DNA of 64,000 bases, from positions 4,037,404-4,101,403 of the forward strand of contig CAJFCJ010000007.1 of the NCBI GenBank assembly GCA_904063045.1, in the 5' to 3' direction. Source of the stretch: Dimorphilus gyrociliatus. Lineage: Eukaryota > Annelida > Polychaeta > Dinophilidae. The notes under the pieces were generated by a model. That model had not been told where the DNA came from and did no database searches. It saw nothing but the letters and a program-made list of their open reading frames with translations. Every line of letters begins with the position of its first letter. Within the stretch, counting starts at the first letter, position 1. Below are positions 46,591-58,396 of this stretch, piece after piece. The position numbers and the translations under genes were made by a program.

Positions 46591-48100
46591 ATAAAAAACT
46601 AATGTTTCGACTAGGTGTATGTTAATGTTTGTATGTATGTTGTAGAAAGAAAGAAAGAGGGGAGAGAGAGAGAGACGGACGGGGAGAGAGGGGAAAGACA
46701 AATAAAAAGATTATCGTTTGAACAAATTTTTTCTATCCAAGTCAGATAAGGATAAAAAAAGCTAATGATATAGACAAAAGATCTTCTTTATATATCTTGC
46801 TCTTTGAAGATAAGTTCACATTTAAAGATTATGTAAAAACCCTCAGTGGATAGGCTCCCAGGTGAACAAAAATTAGTTAATTTTATTTGCTGTTCGAATT
46901 TAAAAAGTCAATCCCGGAGCGTCGACTACCCACTAATGATTTTTCCAATTAATTTACTAGGAAGAGGTAGAGTTTTTTCCTCTTTTCTCCACTTTGAATA
47001 AGTTTTGAAAGAAATTTTTTTGTACTCTTTCTCTATTTCAATTTTCTCAATTTATTCTCGTCTCTTTAATTATTTATTTATTTATTTATTAGTTTTACCA
47101 TTCAGGTGAATACATTCATTAAGGCACTTGTATGAGATCATAGGAATTGAACGAAGCCGTGGTTCGAATATCTATAAGCATGAATTATTCAAGTTTTTAA
47201 CCCTGTTATTAGAGAAGAACGTGTAATTGTTTCAATTCTAGTTCGGTGGGATTGATCTCATAGCTGAAGGCGTCCAAATGCATTTGGAATAATCAAGTTT
47301 GAGTCTATCAAGTATTCAGTATATTAGAATATTTATTATCGTGATCACTTTGGAATAACTAATCTTTAAAATTCATAAAAATCTAAAATGATTAGGAAAA
47401 TGCTATTCAAAGAGAAATTTCACTCTCGCTTGTTATTTAAAAAAATAATTACACGCTGACCGTGCTAATCAACCAAAGCAAAGTGGATTTAATTAAAATT
47501 TATAGTCGGTTTGTTTTTTTAAAGAAAAAGTAAGTTAACGATAAGCAATGATAAAGTATAAGATTTCTATTATATTATACAATATTTTTAATATAGTGTA
47601 TGGAAGTTTTTAGGATTCGTTATTGTTTAATATCAGATATTTCTAGTGCAGCTGTGTCTAATCTAACACGAATATATCCTATCCACTTTTACTAAGAGAT
47701 AGAGAGAGAGAGAGAGAAGCGGAGAAAGATAGAATAAAAAAAATGTTCCAAGTTCTTTGTTCCTTTGGAAGAGGCTAAAAGAACTATGAGAATAATGTTT
47801 CTCTTTTATTTTCCCTTTTCACAATTGCAAACAAATTGAAAGTTGATAAGTTAGAGAGAAAATAACCGTTTTATATAAACGTGATAAATTACATACATAT
47901 ATTTAAATATCTACTAACGGAAACTTCTAGTTTTCCTTATTTAACTGGAAAAATGTTGAAAACCGAAAAAGAAAAGGAGAAAGGGAAAAAGAACTAACCT
48001 GTATGTTGTCTATTCCAATAGAATGTTGTTACTCGGCGTCACTTGGCCGTCAAGCGAATGGAAGGTATAATAAAATCAAAAAAGGCGGAGTCGGACTAGA

Positions 48101-48108
48101 TGACGTCA
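48101..48108 (-). promoter_or_regulatory. CRE of a possible distal minus-strand promoter
   Basis: A perfect TGACGTCA beside an inverted CCAAT (TATTGG, about 48110-48115) and 25-35 bp before a TATA-like sequence on the minus strand; a splice donor (ACAG|gttagt) follows around 48000. The nearest minus-strand gene downstream is the peptide precursor 3.2 kb away, whose exon has an acceptor just before its ATG. A remote 5' UTR exon is therefore possible, but not shown. Confidence 0.4.
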
Positions 48109-48726
48109 CCAATACTCTTTTTTTATTATAAATTATTCATCAACACAGCAACAACAGGAAAAAAGTTCAAGTAGAACTCAAATAGCAAGCTTATTATTGA
48201 AATATTTGCGCATGACATTATGTATAGAGATAATTATTAAAACTTTCATAAATAAGACAGTGTATTATACGGTTACTGCTTTCTTTTGTCAATTGCAGTT
48301 TCACCTTTTTAAGTTGAATTTTTAAATGATAATATCTAAAATTCATAAACCAACTGTAGTATATTGCGCAGATAGATAAATAAGTGCGAATTAAAAAGTC
48401 TATCCCCTTAGCTATGCTTTACATTTCTATATATAAAATATATAAACTAGATACAGTCTATATATTCACTTATAAATTTATATAACTGAATGTAGGCTTA
48501 ATGAATGAATAAAAAAAAACAAAACTATCTGTGTGTAACTCAATCGAATGTTTTATTTCTCTCTATTCTAAAACTAATATACTACATACATCACGCAATA
48601 TACTGTTTAAGAGAGCATGATGGACAGAGAATGGTACAGTGTTGTTTTTATAATACATCTTTTATATAAGTGTGTAAGATTGTTCCATATCCTTTTCTCA
48701 CATTCTCCCCGTCGGTGTCAATCTTT

Positions 48727-48748
48727 CTCTCTCTCTCTCTCTCTCTCT
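48727..48748. repeat. (TC)n microsatellite
   Basis: Eleven TC units read directly. Confidence 0.9.
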
Positions 48749-49287
48749 TCCTCCCCCCTGCCTTCTTTTTTTAAAAAACTTTTTATATCAAAAGCTCTGC
48801 TCTATCATTAGAATATTTCTATGTTTTTGTTAAAAAACATAGAAAAAGACGTAAAAATGTCAATATTTTATATAGTTGAAAAAAAAAGAAAATTGCTTTT
48901 CTAATATTTCTTTTATATATTAAAAAAAAGACGATTGTCGAGAAATATTGCAGTATATTATGAATATTTTATAGTGTAATAAGCAGGTGATCAAAAGTGT
49001 TTGCAATTTACCGTTGGCTAATAGATGGCGTTATTTCTTGAAATAACTAAGTACCTTAATAGATAAATAATTATTTGTACTTGTTAAATTTAGAGCAATA
49101 TTTTTTGTAATATCAAAAAAATGATATATTAGCATCTGATAGTGATAAATATAATTAAAAAAAAGAAGTTTGTGACCTCCCTGAAGATGGCGATCAAATC
49201 GCGGGTGATATTGTTCAAAAGGGCCTGTAACAAAGACCTAACCCACGCCGTTTCGATTATAAATTGATTCTTGTATTGATACCAGAA

Positions 49288-50291
49288 ATGAAACGATCGG
49301 AAAGTAAAGTAGGTAGTTAATAATTTAGGAATTTAATTTCATTCATCTATAAATAAATCTTGTTTTCACGATTCAGTTGGCCAACCTCTTAAAACTCGCA
49401 CTTGTCTTCAATATTACCCTATTCATATTCTCTGTAGGAAGATATGTCGGTATTAAGACTAATATAGAACCTGATCCGCCTAAAATACCGGCGATCCGTC
49501 CAGTTCATCATACTTATAAGATTCCAAACATAATCCATTACGTCTGGTACAATGAAAAAGAAAAAGAACTAAAATTCCACCATCTACTTTCAATGCTCAG
49601 CTCTTTTAGGATACAAAACCCAGAAAAGATTATATTTCATACAAATAAAGAGCCAGTGGGAAAATATTGGAATGAGGCTAAAAGACAAATTACAAGCTTG
49701 AATATTAATTATCGTCAACCACCATTGAAATTGTTTGGGGAAGATGTTAAAAAACCCTTGTATTATACATCTCATTCAAACGTAGATAGAGTTAAAATTG
49801 TTCACGAGTATGGAGGTATCTATCTGGACTTGGATACTGTTGTTCTATCGCCCATGGAACCCCTACGTAATTACAGTTGTGTAATAGGACAAGAGCAATC
49901 GGATAAATCGTGCGGTTGCGTTTTCATGTGCGAAAAGAACGCACCATTCCTATCATTATGGTTAAATTCATATTTGGATGATTATAGAATAGAAGAATGG
50001 GCCTATAACTCTGGTAAGGTACCTTGGAAGTTAGCTCGCCGTTATCCGCAGCTAGTTTTTGTTGAAAAAAATAGACTTCTTAAACCAAACTTTAAGCATT
50101 TAGATCAACTATACGGAAAAGTGATAGTTGATTGGACGAAATCTATTACCATGCATCTTTGGTATAGGCTTGCAAAACAGTGGAATTTCCTAAAGGAGGA
50201 TCCTAACGAGGAGAATATTAAATTAATGGATACAACTTTCGGTCAAATAGCACGTTATATATATTTTGATAATTCAACTAGAAATAGATGA
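49288..50291 (+). CDS. DXD-motif glycosyltransferase (GT32-like, type II membrane protein)
   Basis: Two exons. ATG 49288 codes MKRSESK and a 68-bp intron leads to 49377-50291, giving 311 aa in phase. A TTG is the first codon of the second exon, so the short first exon is needed for the start. A type II anchor (LANLLKLALVFNITLFIF) is followed by the Gly_transf_sug fold: KIPNIIHYVWYNE, SNVDRVKIVHEYGGIYLDLD with the DXD motif, and a conserved C-terminal IVDWTKSITMHLWYRLAKQW. These are Golgi sugar transferases using nucleotide sugars and Mn; alpha-1,4 transferases and capsular-type mannosyltransferases are the near relatives. The donor and acceptor are not determinable from sequence. Confidence 0.8.
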
Positions 50292-52356
50292 TCTACGACA
50301 TTTTAGGATTTGATAAGAACATAATCAATAGCAATATAATCAGTATAGATAAGAGTAAAATTGTTGATATATACATTTTTATAGTTTCGTCTTTTTTCCT
50401 GTCCGTCTCGTCCCAACAAGGAAAGAGTCTAGGTTTTCTTTCGCTCTCTTTCGTTCTCATCTACATTAATCTTTTCACTCCTGGTTAAAAGAGTTTGTCA
50501 AACGTATTTGGGATAGTTTATACGTCTTTGATCGTAGAAGAAGCTTCTGGAGGGCGTCAAACCATTCAAAGATTGTCTGCTAGATATTGTGTCTTTTATT
50601 GTTTCCTGTTTCTTTTATCTTACGCAAATATATTAATTTATTATATTTTCTAATATATATTTCTATAGTTAATTGTTCACATATCACTAATATATAATTC
50701 ATTCTAAATGTTAGTTTAATTATATACAGTAAAGGAAGATAAACACCATTTTCCCTTGTTTAAAACACTATGTACCAGGTTAAAGCGTTTACATTGTTGA
50801 AATAAGCATCGTAGCCTTTGTAAATATCTATTTGCACTTAATATACTGCTATACTATAAGTTCTTACTAATATATACAGTATATATATACTGTATATATA
50901 ATTTGCAAATAAGGTCAAATGTAGAGGATTCGTTCATTATATATTTCTAATAAGTCATAAATGAGAAGTAAGCATTTTCAGTTTCTCTTGTTAGTATCCT
51001 TATAGAGAGAAGATGAAGTTTTCCATCAATGTAATAAATGTATTTTTAGAGAAAGTGAATTAATGATTTTCAGACGTGAAAATTATTAAAAACATGTCGA
51101 ATTTATTTCCATAATTGCCCTTTTTTCGTTAAAAAACATACTTATATTATAATTTAGTAAATAGTTTTCGGATTAAAGATTTTTACCAAACAGCAAAAAT
51201 CTGAAGATTACATTTAATCTTGATAGGAGAATTAAGCTTAAGCTCTATACGTCAAGGTCTGTATTGAATAATTCAGATTATTCAATTATTTGTTAAAATA
51301 ATGTATTAAAAAGGGAAAAGGAATAAAAAAAGGAAGATTTTGAAGAAAAGTTAAAGAAATATAGAGAAAAAGAGTTTAAATTTCAAAATTTCATAGTTAT
51401 AATTAACCTGTAAGAAATATTTAATAAAGAAATAAATAATAGCAAACGCTGCTTTTTATATATTAAAGATTTAATAATAACAAATAAATGAGTGTTAAAA
51501 AAATTGCAAATTCAATGAAAAATAAGTACCAATAATATAAAATAAGGTAATAGAATACGTGTATATACGTCTAAGACGTCTCTTTGTTTTTACTTAGCTA
51601 TTATGGTTTGGCGTTATTACAATTATTTTTTTTATTTTTAGTCAAGATGTTAGTTGTTATTTAAATAATAAATAATCATCATCATTTCAAGATCTTTTAA
51701 AATTAGTAATATTGTTCCATTATACAGTATATGGTACTTTGTTAGGGAAACTGATTTGAAATTCCATCAGTCGATATTCATTATTAGCTTTTAAGAGAGA
51801 GAAGGTTGTTGTTGTATTTTTCTATAGTGTCTCTATCATTTATAATTGTATCTAGATATTCAATGAATGAATGAAAAATTGCAGAACATACTGTGTGTTA
51901 TTAATTAGCTAATGTTAAGACCACTGAAATCAACTTTACCACCAATTTTCTCAATTACATCTGCAATAATACTTTCATGTTTATACAAGTAAAAATGTTA
52001 AAGGTTACGATTAATTAGACTTCTTTGCAGATTAAAATTGAGCGTCTAGATTGATGAAATATTTAATTAAATGTAATTATTAATTATTTATTTGTTTTAG
52101 GCTTTTTTTGTTTTATCACAAGAAAAATCACATTAAATTTCAATACAACTGTGTAGTTTAGGGAGTTAGTAATGTTTTTAACCTCTAGATGGTGTTATTG
52201 TCATAATTAAAAGTGGGAACACTTAAAGGTTAACATTATGTTCAAGTATCTCTCTTTTGAAAGTAATTGAACCGATAATAATGAATAAAATGTTGTGTTA
52301 TTGTTTTTGTTCTTCTGATTTATTCTGTTTGTCTACACATTTGGGATTTTGGAAAA
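50292..52356. other. Intergenic with ATACAGTAT palindromes
   Basis: 2.1 kb of AT-rich sequence with no supported coding. It contains the longest palindrome of the dispersed ATACAGTAT type (see next entry), and further copies near 50727 and 51725. Confidence 0.5.
50871..50900. repeat. Perfect AT palindrome built from ATACAGTAT/ATACTGTAT
   Basis: The two arms TATATACAGTATA and TATACTGTATATA are exact reverse complements around a TA centre. The same unit recurs at many intergenic and intronic places in this window. Confidence 0.85.
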
Positions 52357-52760
52357 ATGAAAAAGTTTGAGCCTACCTATAACGCTGTTAAAGTTTTCCA
52401 TTATCTTATTTACTTAAAAGCGAGTGGACCTTCTTCTACTGTATTAATTATAAAATATCTGGACAAGCATTTAGGTAAGAAATACAATAGACTAGAGAGA
52501 AAGTATAGAAAACATACATTTTCAGAATAACAGCTAATGAAATAGCATGAAATTGTTATATTTTAATCAACCGTTAGGTGGTGCTTGAATATCGTCTGCT
52601 AAACAGCTTTGTTTTCTAACCGCTATTTTGAAACCTTGTGTAATTTACTTTGTCATTTCATCGTTAAACTGACATTCTACTTTCCATTGGTAAAATGGAC
52701 AAAAATTAGTATTGAATGTGACTTTTAATCGTTCACTTTTCAGGTAATAGAATTTTATGA
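52357..52760 (+). CDS. 44-aa spliced ORF overlapping the start of the UBP-finger gene
   Basis: ATG 52357 opens an exon ending at a good donor (TTAG|gtaaga, 52474); the acceptor TTTTCAG ends at 52743 and the frame closes six codons later. The 44-aa product (MKKFEPTYNAVKVFHYLIYL ... KHLGNRIL) has a hydrophobic middle. Its stop TGA (52758-52760) overlaps the ATG (52757-52759) of the UBP-finger ORF, in the ATGA manner. It may be a translated upstream ORF that controls re-initiation, or merely a 5' leader. No family is recognised. Confidence 0.4.
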
Positions 52761-53267
52761 TGGCCACTAACGATAATACAAATAATTCCAAATCATTTTC
52801 CACATCGGAAAATGAAATTCGCCAGATAATTGGGGAAGACTATGCTGGAGATTTGGTAATACTTATTAGCTAGAGTATTTCTTATGTTGTGATTAATACT
52901 AATGAATAATGTATATACTCAGGAAGGATCACAGCTACATGCGGTAGTTCCGAAATTGGATTGTCCTCACTTGAATGAAATCAATGAAGTAGGACCAGAT
53001 GGAATTAATATACAATCTCCATGCCTTGACTGTTCTAATATTGGAGAGAATTGGATTTGTCTGTCCTGTTATAAAGTATATTGCGGTCGATTTGTAAACG
53101 AACATATGCTAATGCACGGAATTGAGAGTAATCACCCACTAGTATTAAGTTTTGCGGATCTCTCAGTCTGGTGTTACAAATGCGATTCGTATATACATCA
53201 CCCTGCTTTACTTCCGGCGAAAAGAGCAGCGCACATCAACAAATTTGGAATTGATATTCATGTTTGA
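52757..53267 (+). CDS. Stand-alone HDAC6-type ubiquitin-binding zinc finger (ZnF-UBP)
   Basis: Two exons (52757-52855, 52923-53267), 147 aa. After a short polar leader the whole remainder is a ZnF-UBP: LDCPHL, then PCLDCSNIGENWICLSCYKV, YCGR, paired histidines, HPLVLSFADLSVWCYKCDSY, and HINKFGIDIHV. This is closest to the C-terminal finger of HDAC6 (WVCLSCYQVYCGRY, LSAWCYYCQAY, NKFGED), which binds the free C-terminal Gly-Gly of ubiquitin. The neighbours hold no deacetylase or protease domain, so the finger stands alone. It could be a reader of unanchored ubiquitin or a competitive partner of a separate HDAC6. Confidence 0.85.
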
Positions 53268-53382
53268 ACAGATTAGCAAAAAGCATAATCTCATAATATA
53301 ATATTTTTTAGAAATAGCACCCACATTTTAGTAAAGAAACAATGAAAATATGAAAATTAATAAACAAGTAAAAAAAAAAAAA

Positions 53383-55683
53383 CTAAACAGCAGTATAGTC
53401 TATACGCTCTCTACGTTCGAATGTCGTAACGGATGTATCGTCCGATATAGATACTCTATCTTTCTTTTTCACTCCATGATCTTGAATTGGTACGTCATGC
53501 ATTTCGTTATGTATTAATTCGCTACATGGTATCCAACAGCGAATCTTTTTACCTTCGTGCACTAATGGATAATCATTTGGATGAAATCTTAAGTAGTACA
53601 AGAGCATGAATGTAATTCCAATCCAAAATCCCAATACAACTACTAATAGAGCAGGTAAATGATACGGTAAATCATTGGTTTGACTTGAAATAAACCAAAA
53701 AAATGTAAGGATTAAATTTTCAATATAAACTAATGTATAGAACATTGCGTATCTTAATCTCGTGTGGCCTTCTGTAACATTGAAAAAGCAGTATAAGTGT
53801 ATCCAAGCAACAACAACATCGAAGAAAAACTCTGCACATCTCCTTCGTTCACCCTTCTCGTCTTGGAAAAACGACGTATTTTGATATAAAATCCAAGTCA
53901 GTACTATGACGTAATGAACTCCGCAAAAGACAAAAATGTACCATGTAAATGCTGATGCAAATAAAGCCATTGCCAATACTCTAGTTCCAATTGTAAAATA
54001 ACGCCAACCAAACTGCAAGATAATACCCGGAAAGGCATTTCCGCATTCAGTAACTGATGATTTGCGTTCAGGCTGTGAGATTCTTAAAGCTCTAAAATAA
54101 GCCGTTAAAGACCAAGCCAGAGATCCAATAGAGAGAACAATCGAGAAGAACTGTCCAATCACTGTTTGTTCATTCAAAAAACAGAGAATACAGTTTATTA
54201 GGAAAATATGTTTGTTAGGTTTACTTTAAATTCAAACGGATGGTTGATTAGATCTCAGTTGATTAGCAGGCTAAGCGCATGCGTAAGATAAAAATATGTG
54301 GGATGAAGAGAAATGGGATAAAATTTCATGCATATCCCGTTCACTTACTGGTCAACAACTTTAAATATTCAGACATTTCATTCCTATGTTCTTTTTTAAG
54401 GTAATCATTTTTAATAAAATAACTTTTACTCTTTTTTAAAAAGAAGTTTGAAGAAATCTTTAAAAACTTACTGAAAATCACGTGATCCGTTCCATAAACT
54501 TGAGTTAATACATAAAGCTGAAAAACCAACTGGGGGGCAGATTCAAGAAAGCATTCAAACAATTTCAGCATGCTGGCATCAACATCCTCGTATCTGGGAT
54601 TGGCCGATTGTGAAGGAAAGAAAATGACAATCTTATAAATAATATTAACAAATCACTTACAGCATCATATCTATTGCCCGAAGTCTATCTCTGCCTTTTG
54701 ATCTCCGAGATTTACAACCATAGTAGATAGTATCAATATATCTAAGTGGTTATCAACGTTGTTTAAGTGGAATCAGAGCAAAGTGTACTAAGCAAATATT
54801 ATCTATCATCTTACCTAAGTACCGGTCCGAATTGTAAAATAACGCAAAATATTCTACAAAACCATCTCTTTTTTGATGGTTTCTCTAACTTAATTATTTC
54901 TTCATCTCCACAGATCATTAACTTTTTATAGTCAACATAATACCAATACAATGAAAAAGCTGAGGACACTAAGGAAGGCCCAACGATAAAGATTACTGTC
55001 AGAACAAACCACCAAATCTTTCCGTTCATAAAATACAATACGGCTACAAAAACGTCACTTGCAACATCAAAGAAGTAAAAGAGTATTCCAGTGAGAGAAA
55101 TCAAAAAGTCACAATTTGTAAAGCGTATAGTAGGTAAAGTTGCATGGTGAGGCTCTTTCACACTACTTTCTAATAATGGAACACTACCTGAGGTTGGGAG
55201 TATTAGGCTACTTCTGGGTGTTGGATCAGCAGATGATACGCTTGGGAATCTCTTTAGGCTTTCAAGTGTTCCTTCCTTTGAACTTCTCGTAAAAAATTCA
55301 CCTGCTTCCGCTCCAAGAGAAAGATCTCTTTGATTAACTGAACAACTATCAGTTTCGCTTCCATTCAATTCCAATGAATCTGTTTGTTGGGTTTTTTTCC
55401 CAAAATTTGTCTTTGTTCGCCTAATCTTTGTACCCGGATAGGGAGAACAGTTTGAAGCGGTTCTGGGGGGAAACGAAACGTCACAGAAGACTTCATTCTC
55501 TTCTTCAATAATAGTTTCTTTGATGCTAAAATTCAAGTTTCTCCCATCGGATGCATCTCGAATAGACCTTTTTTTTTCACTTTGTGAGTTGTCTTTATAT
55601 AATTTGGCTAATTTTTCATATTTTTTACACCTTGTTTGAGGTAATTTGGGTAACGGTGGCGCCATTTTACTAGTAAGGATCAT
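53383..55683 (-). CDS. XK-related (XKR) membrane protein
   Basis: Four exons (55683-54815, 54741-54661, 54593-54472, 54161-53383) sum to 1851 nt, 616 aa in frame. The first 190 residues are disordered and basic/Ser-rich, the rest is polytopic. Family hallmarks: a first helix pair (FDVASDVFVAVLYFMNGKIW), the signature FECFLESAPQLVFQLYVL, an MIGQFFSIVLSIGSLAWSLT block, and several later helices. XKR proteins scramble plasma-membrane phospholipids; caspase-cut members (XKR4/8/9, CED-8) expose phosphatidylserine in apoptosis. The cytosolic C-tail ends in SISDDTSVTTFERRERIDYT and could carry a protease site, but none is certain. The N-terminal extension is longer than in most family members. Confidence 0.88.
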
Positions 55684-55869
55684 TAAATTTTATAAGTAAG
55701 AGCAAATAAATCAAAAAATTCCAATAATTATTTCTTACACATATCACGCTTGTAATTATAAATAGTAATCATTCCATATTCTTAAAATAACAATTGTTGA
55801 AGTGTAGAATATATGCTCCCCAAAGTCACGTGACAATTTTGTATTCGCAAGTACACAAATCACATGATC
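55684..55869. promoter_or_regulatory. Divergent promoter of the XKR gene (-) and the lysosomal protease (+)
   Basis: 186 bp between the two divergent start codons. It holds a CLEAR-type box (GTCACGTGAC, 55825-55834) 36 bp before the protease ATG. Confidence 0.6.
55825..55834. promoter_or_regulatory. CLEAR element (TFEB/MITF-type)
   Basis: GTCACGTGAC is the exact consensus of the CLEAR motif bound by TFEB/TFE3 in lysosomal gene promoters. It lies 36 bp before the start codon of a lysosomal-type cysteine protease. The motif and target class agree. Confidence 0.6.
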
Positions 55870-58286
55870 ATGGCTTTCGGCAGATTAGTTCTATGTTCAG
55901 TTCTTTCAATTTTTTGTAAGTTTTCTTGTTATTTCTTACAAGTTTAATATTGCTTTAGTTAGATTGATATTTAATGAATTAAATAGAGAGTTTGTAGAAG
56001 TATTGCTTTAATATATTGCAGTTTTGAGCACTGTTGACGGGCGTAAAGAGCCGCCATCATGGCAAGAAAAAAGTTATGCTGTAAATGGCTATTTACAACT
56101 TCCTTATGCAGAGATCAAAGAGCCATTTGCTGCTCATTACGATGCTAAAAATAGGAAAAGTCGCATTGACTATTACGGTAAAAATTTTCTTGTCTTATCT
56201 CTTGTTTTTGATCTTCTTTGTTTTTGATAGATACTGTCAAGACCATACAAATAGGAGCCAATGACGAAAACAACTATGGTGTAAGCTATAAAATAGCTCC
56301 AATGACAACTTACAAGGTAAGAATTTTACAAAACTAAAAAAAGATCAATTAACATTCTTATTTTATTTAGGTACTCAACAAGAACACCTGTTTTCAAATA
56401 TCTGGAACAAAAGACGCGCCAATAGCACCTCAAAGTGTTCTACCGGATTTGACAAACTACACAGTAATAAACATAAGATAATATTTAATATTGAAAAATA
56501 TAGTAAGAGAGTACTAATTAATTTAATCAACTACATAGTTTATGGGTACGGAAATGAAAAATGGTTTAAGCTGTGACAAATGGCAATACACATATTACTA
56601 TGAGAAGAGTCAAAAGAAAAATGTTAACACCATGTGGGCTCACAATGCTGGTAAGCGACTTTAATACTATAATAACATCCGATTGATTGTAAAAATACTA
56701 TTAATAAATTATTTAGGTGGCAATAAATACAATCCAGTTTTTTATGAAATGATGGGATATGATAATATATTTGGTTCACATTACGATAAATATTATGTAT
56801 CTTATGAAAATTTTGACGATCATGGTGAAATTCCAGCCAGCGTTTTTAATATATCGATTATTGGTTTGTATCGAATTGCAGTTTTTTTAATGTATATTCT
56901 ATGTATTTTTGTGTTTCAATAGCCAAGGAATTGACTTGTGGTGGATTTCCCGGACCTGGCAGTGAAAAAGAAGGGCATATATTGTTTAATCCTATGAAGG
57001 AATATATTAATAATTATGATGAACACGTTGATCATTTATTTAATATATTCAAGAAGAAACACGGAAAAAAGTACAGTCATCCACATGAACATGAAGAGAA
57101 AAAACATATATTTAGACAAAATTTGAGGTAAAATTTTTTAATAAATGCTTACTAAATTTTTAATTAATTATATACCTATGTCCATAGATATATTCATTCA
57201 ATGAATCGGCAAGGATTAACTTTTAATTTAGCTGTTAATCATTTTGCTGATCGGATTAAGAGTGATTTAAAATTTTTAAGAGGAAAATTATATACACCTG
57301 GATCAAATGGTGCTTTACCGTACGATAAGAAAAGATACGAGACTGTCAAAGATTTACCTAAAGATTTCGATTGGAGGATACCAGGTAAACAAAAGGATTT
57401 CAATAAAATCAGTATCAAATTAATTTGATCGATTAATTATATAGTATTTGTAATGTATAATTTTAATTTTAGGTGCCGTTACACCTGTTAAAGATCAATC
57501 AATTTGTGGTTCTTGCTGGAGTTTTGGTACAACTGGTACGATTGAAGGCGCTCACTTTCTTAAGACAGGTCGTCTTGTATCTCTTTCCCAGCAAGTTTTA
57601 GTCGATTGTTCTTGGGGTGAAGGTAATAATCATACGAAATTTCGTTAATATAAATTTAAGGATAGTTTGTAGATATACAATAATGTGTTCTAATAATGTA
57701 AATGTTTATCTAGGAAACAATGCTTGTGACGGCGGGGAAGACTATAGAGCCTATCGCTGGATCATTAAAAATAACGGTATTCCAACATCTGATTCATATG
57801 GTGCTTATAAAGGAACTGATGGAAAATGTCATTCAAAGTCGCCCGGACTTGAAATTGGAGCAAAAATTAAAAATTACGTAAATGTCACTGCTTATGATGT
57901 TGAAGCATTAAAAAAGAGCTTAGTCTCACAAGGACCAATATCTATTGGTATTGATGCTTCTCACAGAAGTCTTTCTTTCTACTCTCACGGAGTTTACAGC
58001 GATCCCAAATGCGGTTTGTTTAATTAATTACTATAACAATTCCTTTTTATTCATCTTTTTCCTAATTAAAAAATCATTTCCTTTCTATTTTCCATTAGGC
58101 AATAAACCAGAGGATTTAGATCACGCTGTATTATTGGTTGGGTATGGTACGTTGGATGGTAAAGACTATTGGTTAATTAAGAATTCCTGGTCTACCTACT
58201 GGGGTAACGATGGTTACTTTTTAATGGATCAAGCTAAAAATATGTGCGGTGTTACTACTTCTCCTACTTTTGTAATAGTGGACTGA
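55870..58286 (+). CDS. 26/29-kDa-type cysteine protease (papain family, C1)
   Basis: Multi-exon gene. A signal peptide ([15 protein letters not shown]) leads to the N-terminal 26-kDa domain seen in insect 26/29-kDa proteases: [26 protein letters not shown], and GGFPGPG. An I29-type propeptide ([19 protein letters not shown], then [12 protein letters not shown]) comes next, and then the papain domain: [19 protein letters not shown] (catalytic Cys), [26 protein letters not shown] (catalytic His) and [20 protein letters not shown] (catalytic Asn). All catalytic residues and the oxyanion Gln are present, so the enzyme should be active. The family is lysosomal or hemocyte-associated. The stop is TGA at 58284-58286, and an AATAAA lies at 58305. 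Confidence 0.93.
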
Positions 58287-58396
58287 TTATAAAAGCACTT
58301 GAATAATAAAGAATTAATATTTTTCTTTGCAGTTTTCACTTATTTTAAAGTCATTTTTTTTATAAATCGTATATACAGTATATAAATTATATATAC

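Larger units (their letters stand above)
44953..49287. other. Gene-poor, microsatellite-rich interval
   Basis: The longest stretch without a supported gene. It holds T/A homopolymer hairpins (45880-45903 and about 46011-46027), a GT/GA composite repeat, an AG run near 47699-47716 and a TC run at 48727-48748. Near 47995-48125 on the minus strand a CCAAT-like box, a CRE (TGACGTCA, 48101-48108), a TATA-like TTTTATTATACC and a GT donor (ACAG|gttagt) form a candidate distal first exon. A TAGATGGCG element (49023) and an AAGATGGCG element (49183) sit just before the next gene. Confidence 0.45.

Noticed and set aside
47100-47300. Possible tRNA (GGTTCGAATAT resembles a B box)
   Set aside because: No matching A box, acceptor stem or anticodon arm can be folded at the right spacing on either strand.
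50288-50488. ORF overlapping the glycosyltransferase stop codon (ATGA)
   Set aside because: It has no similarity, low-complexity content, no conserved residues and no supporting splice sites. The overlap with TGA looks accidental.
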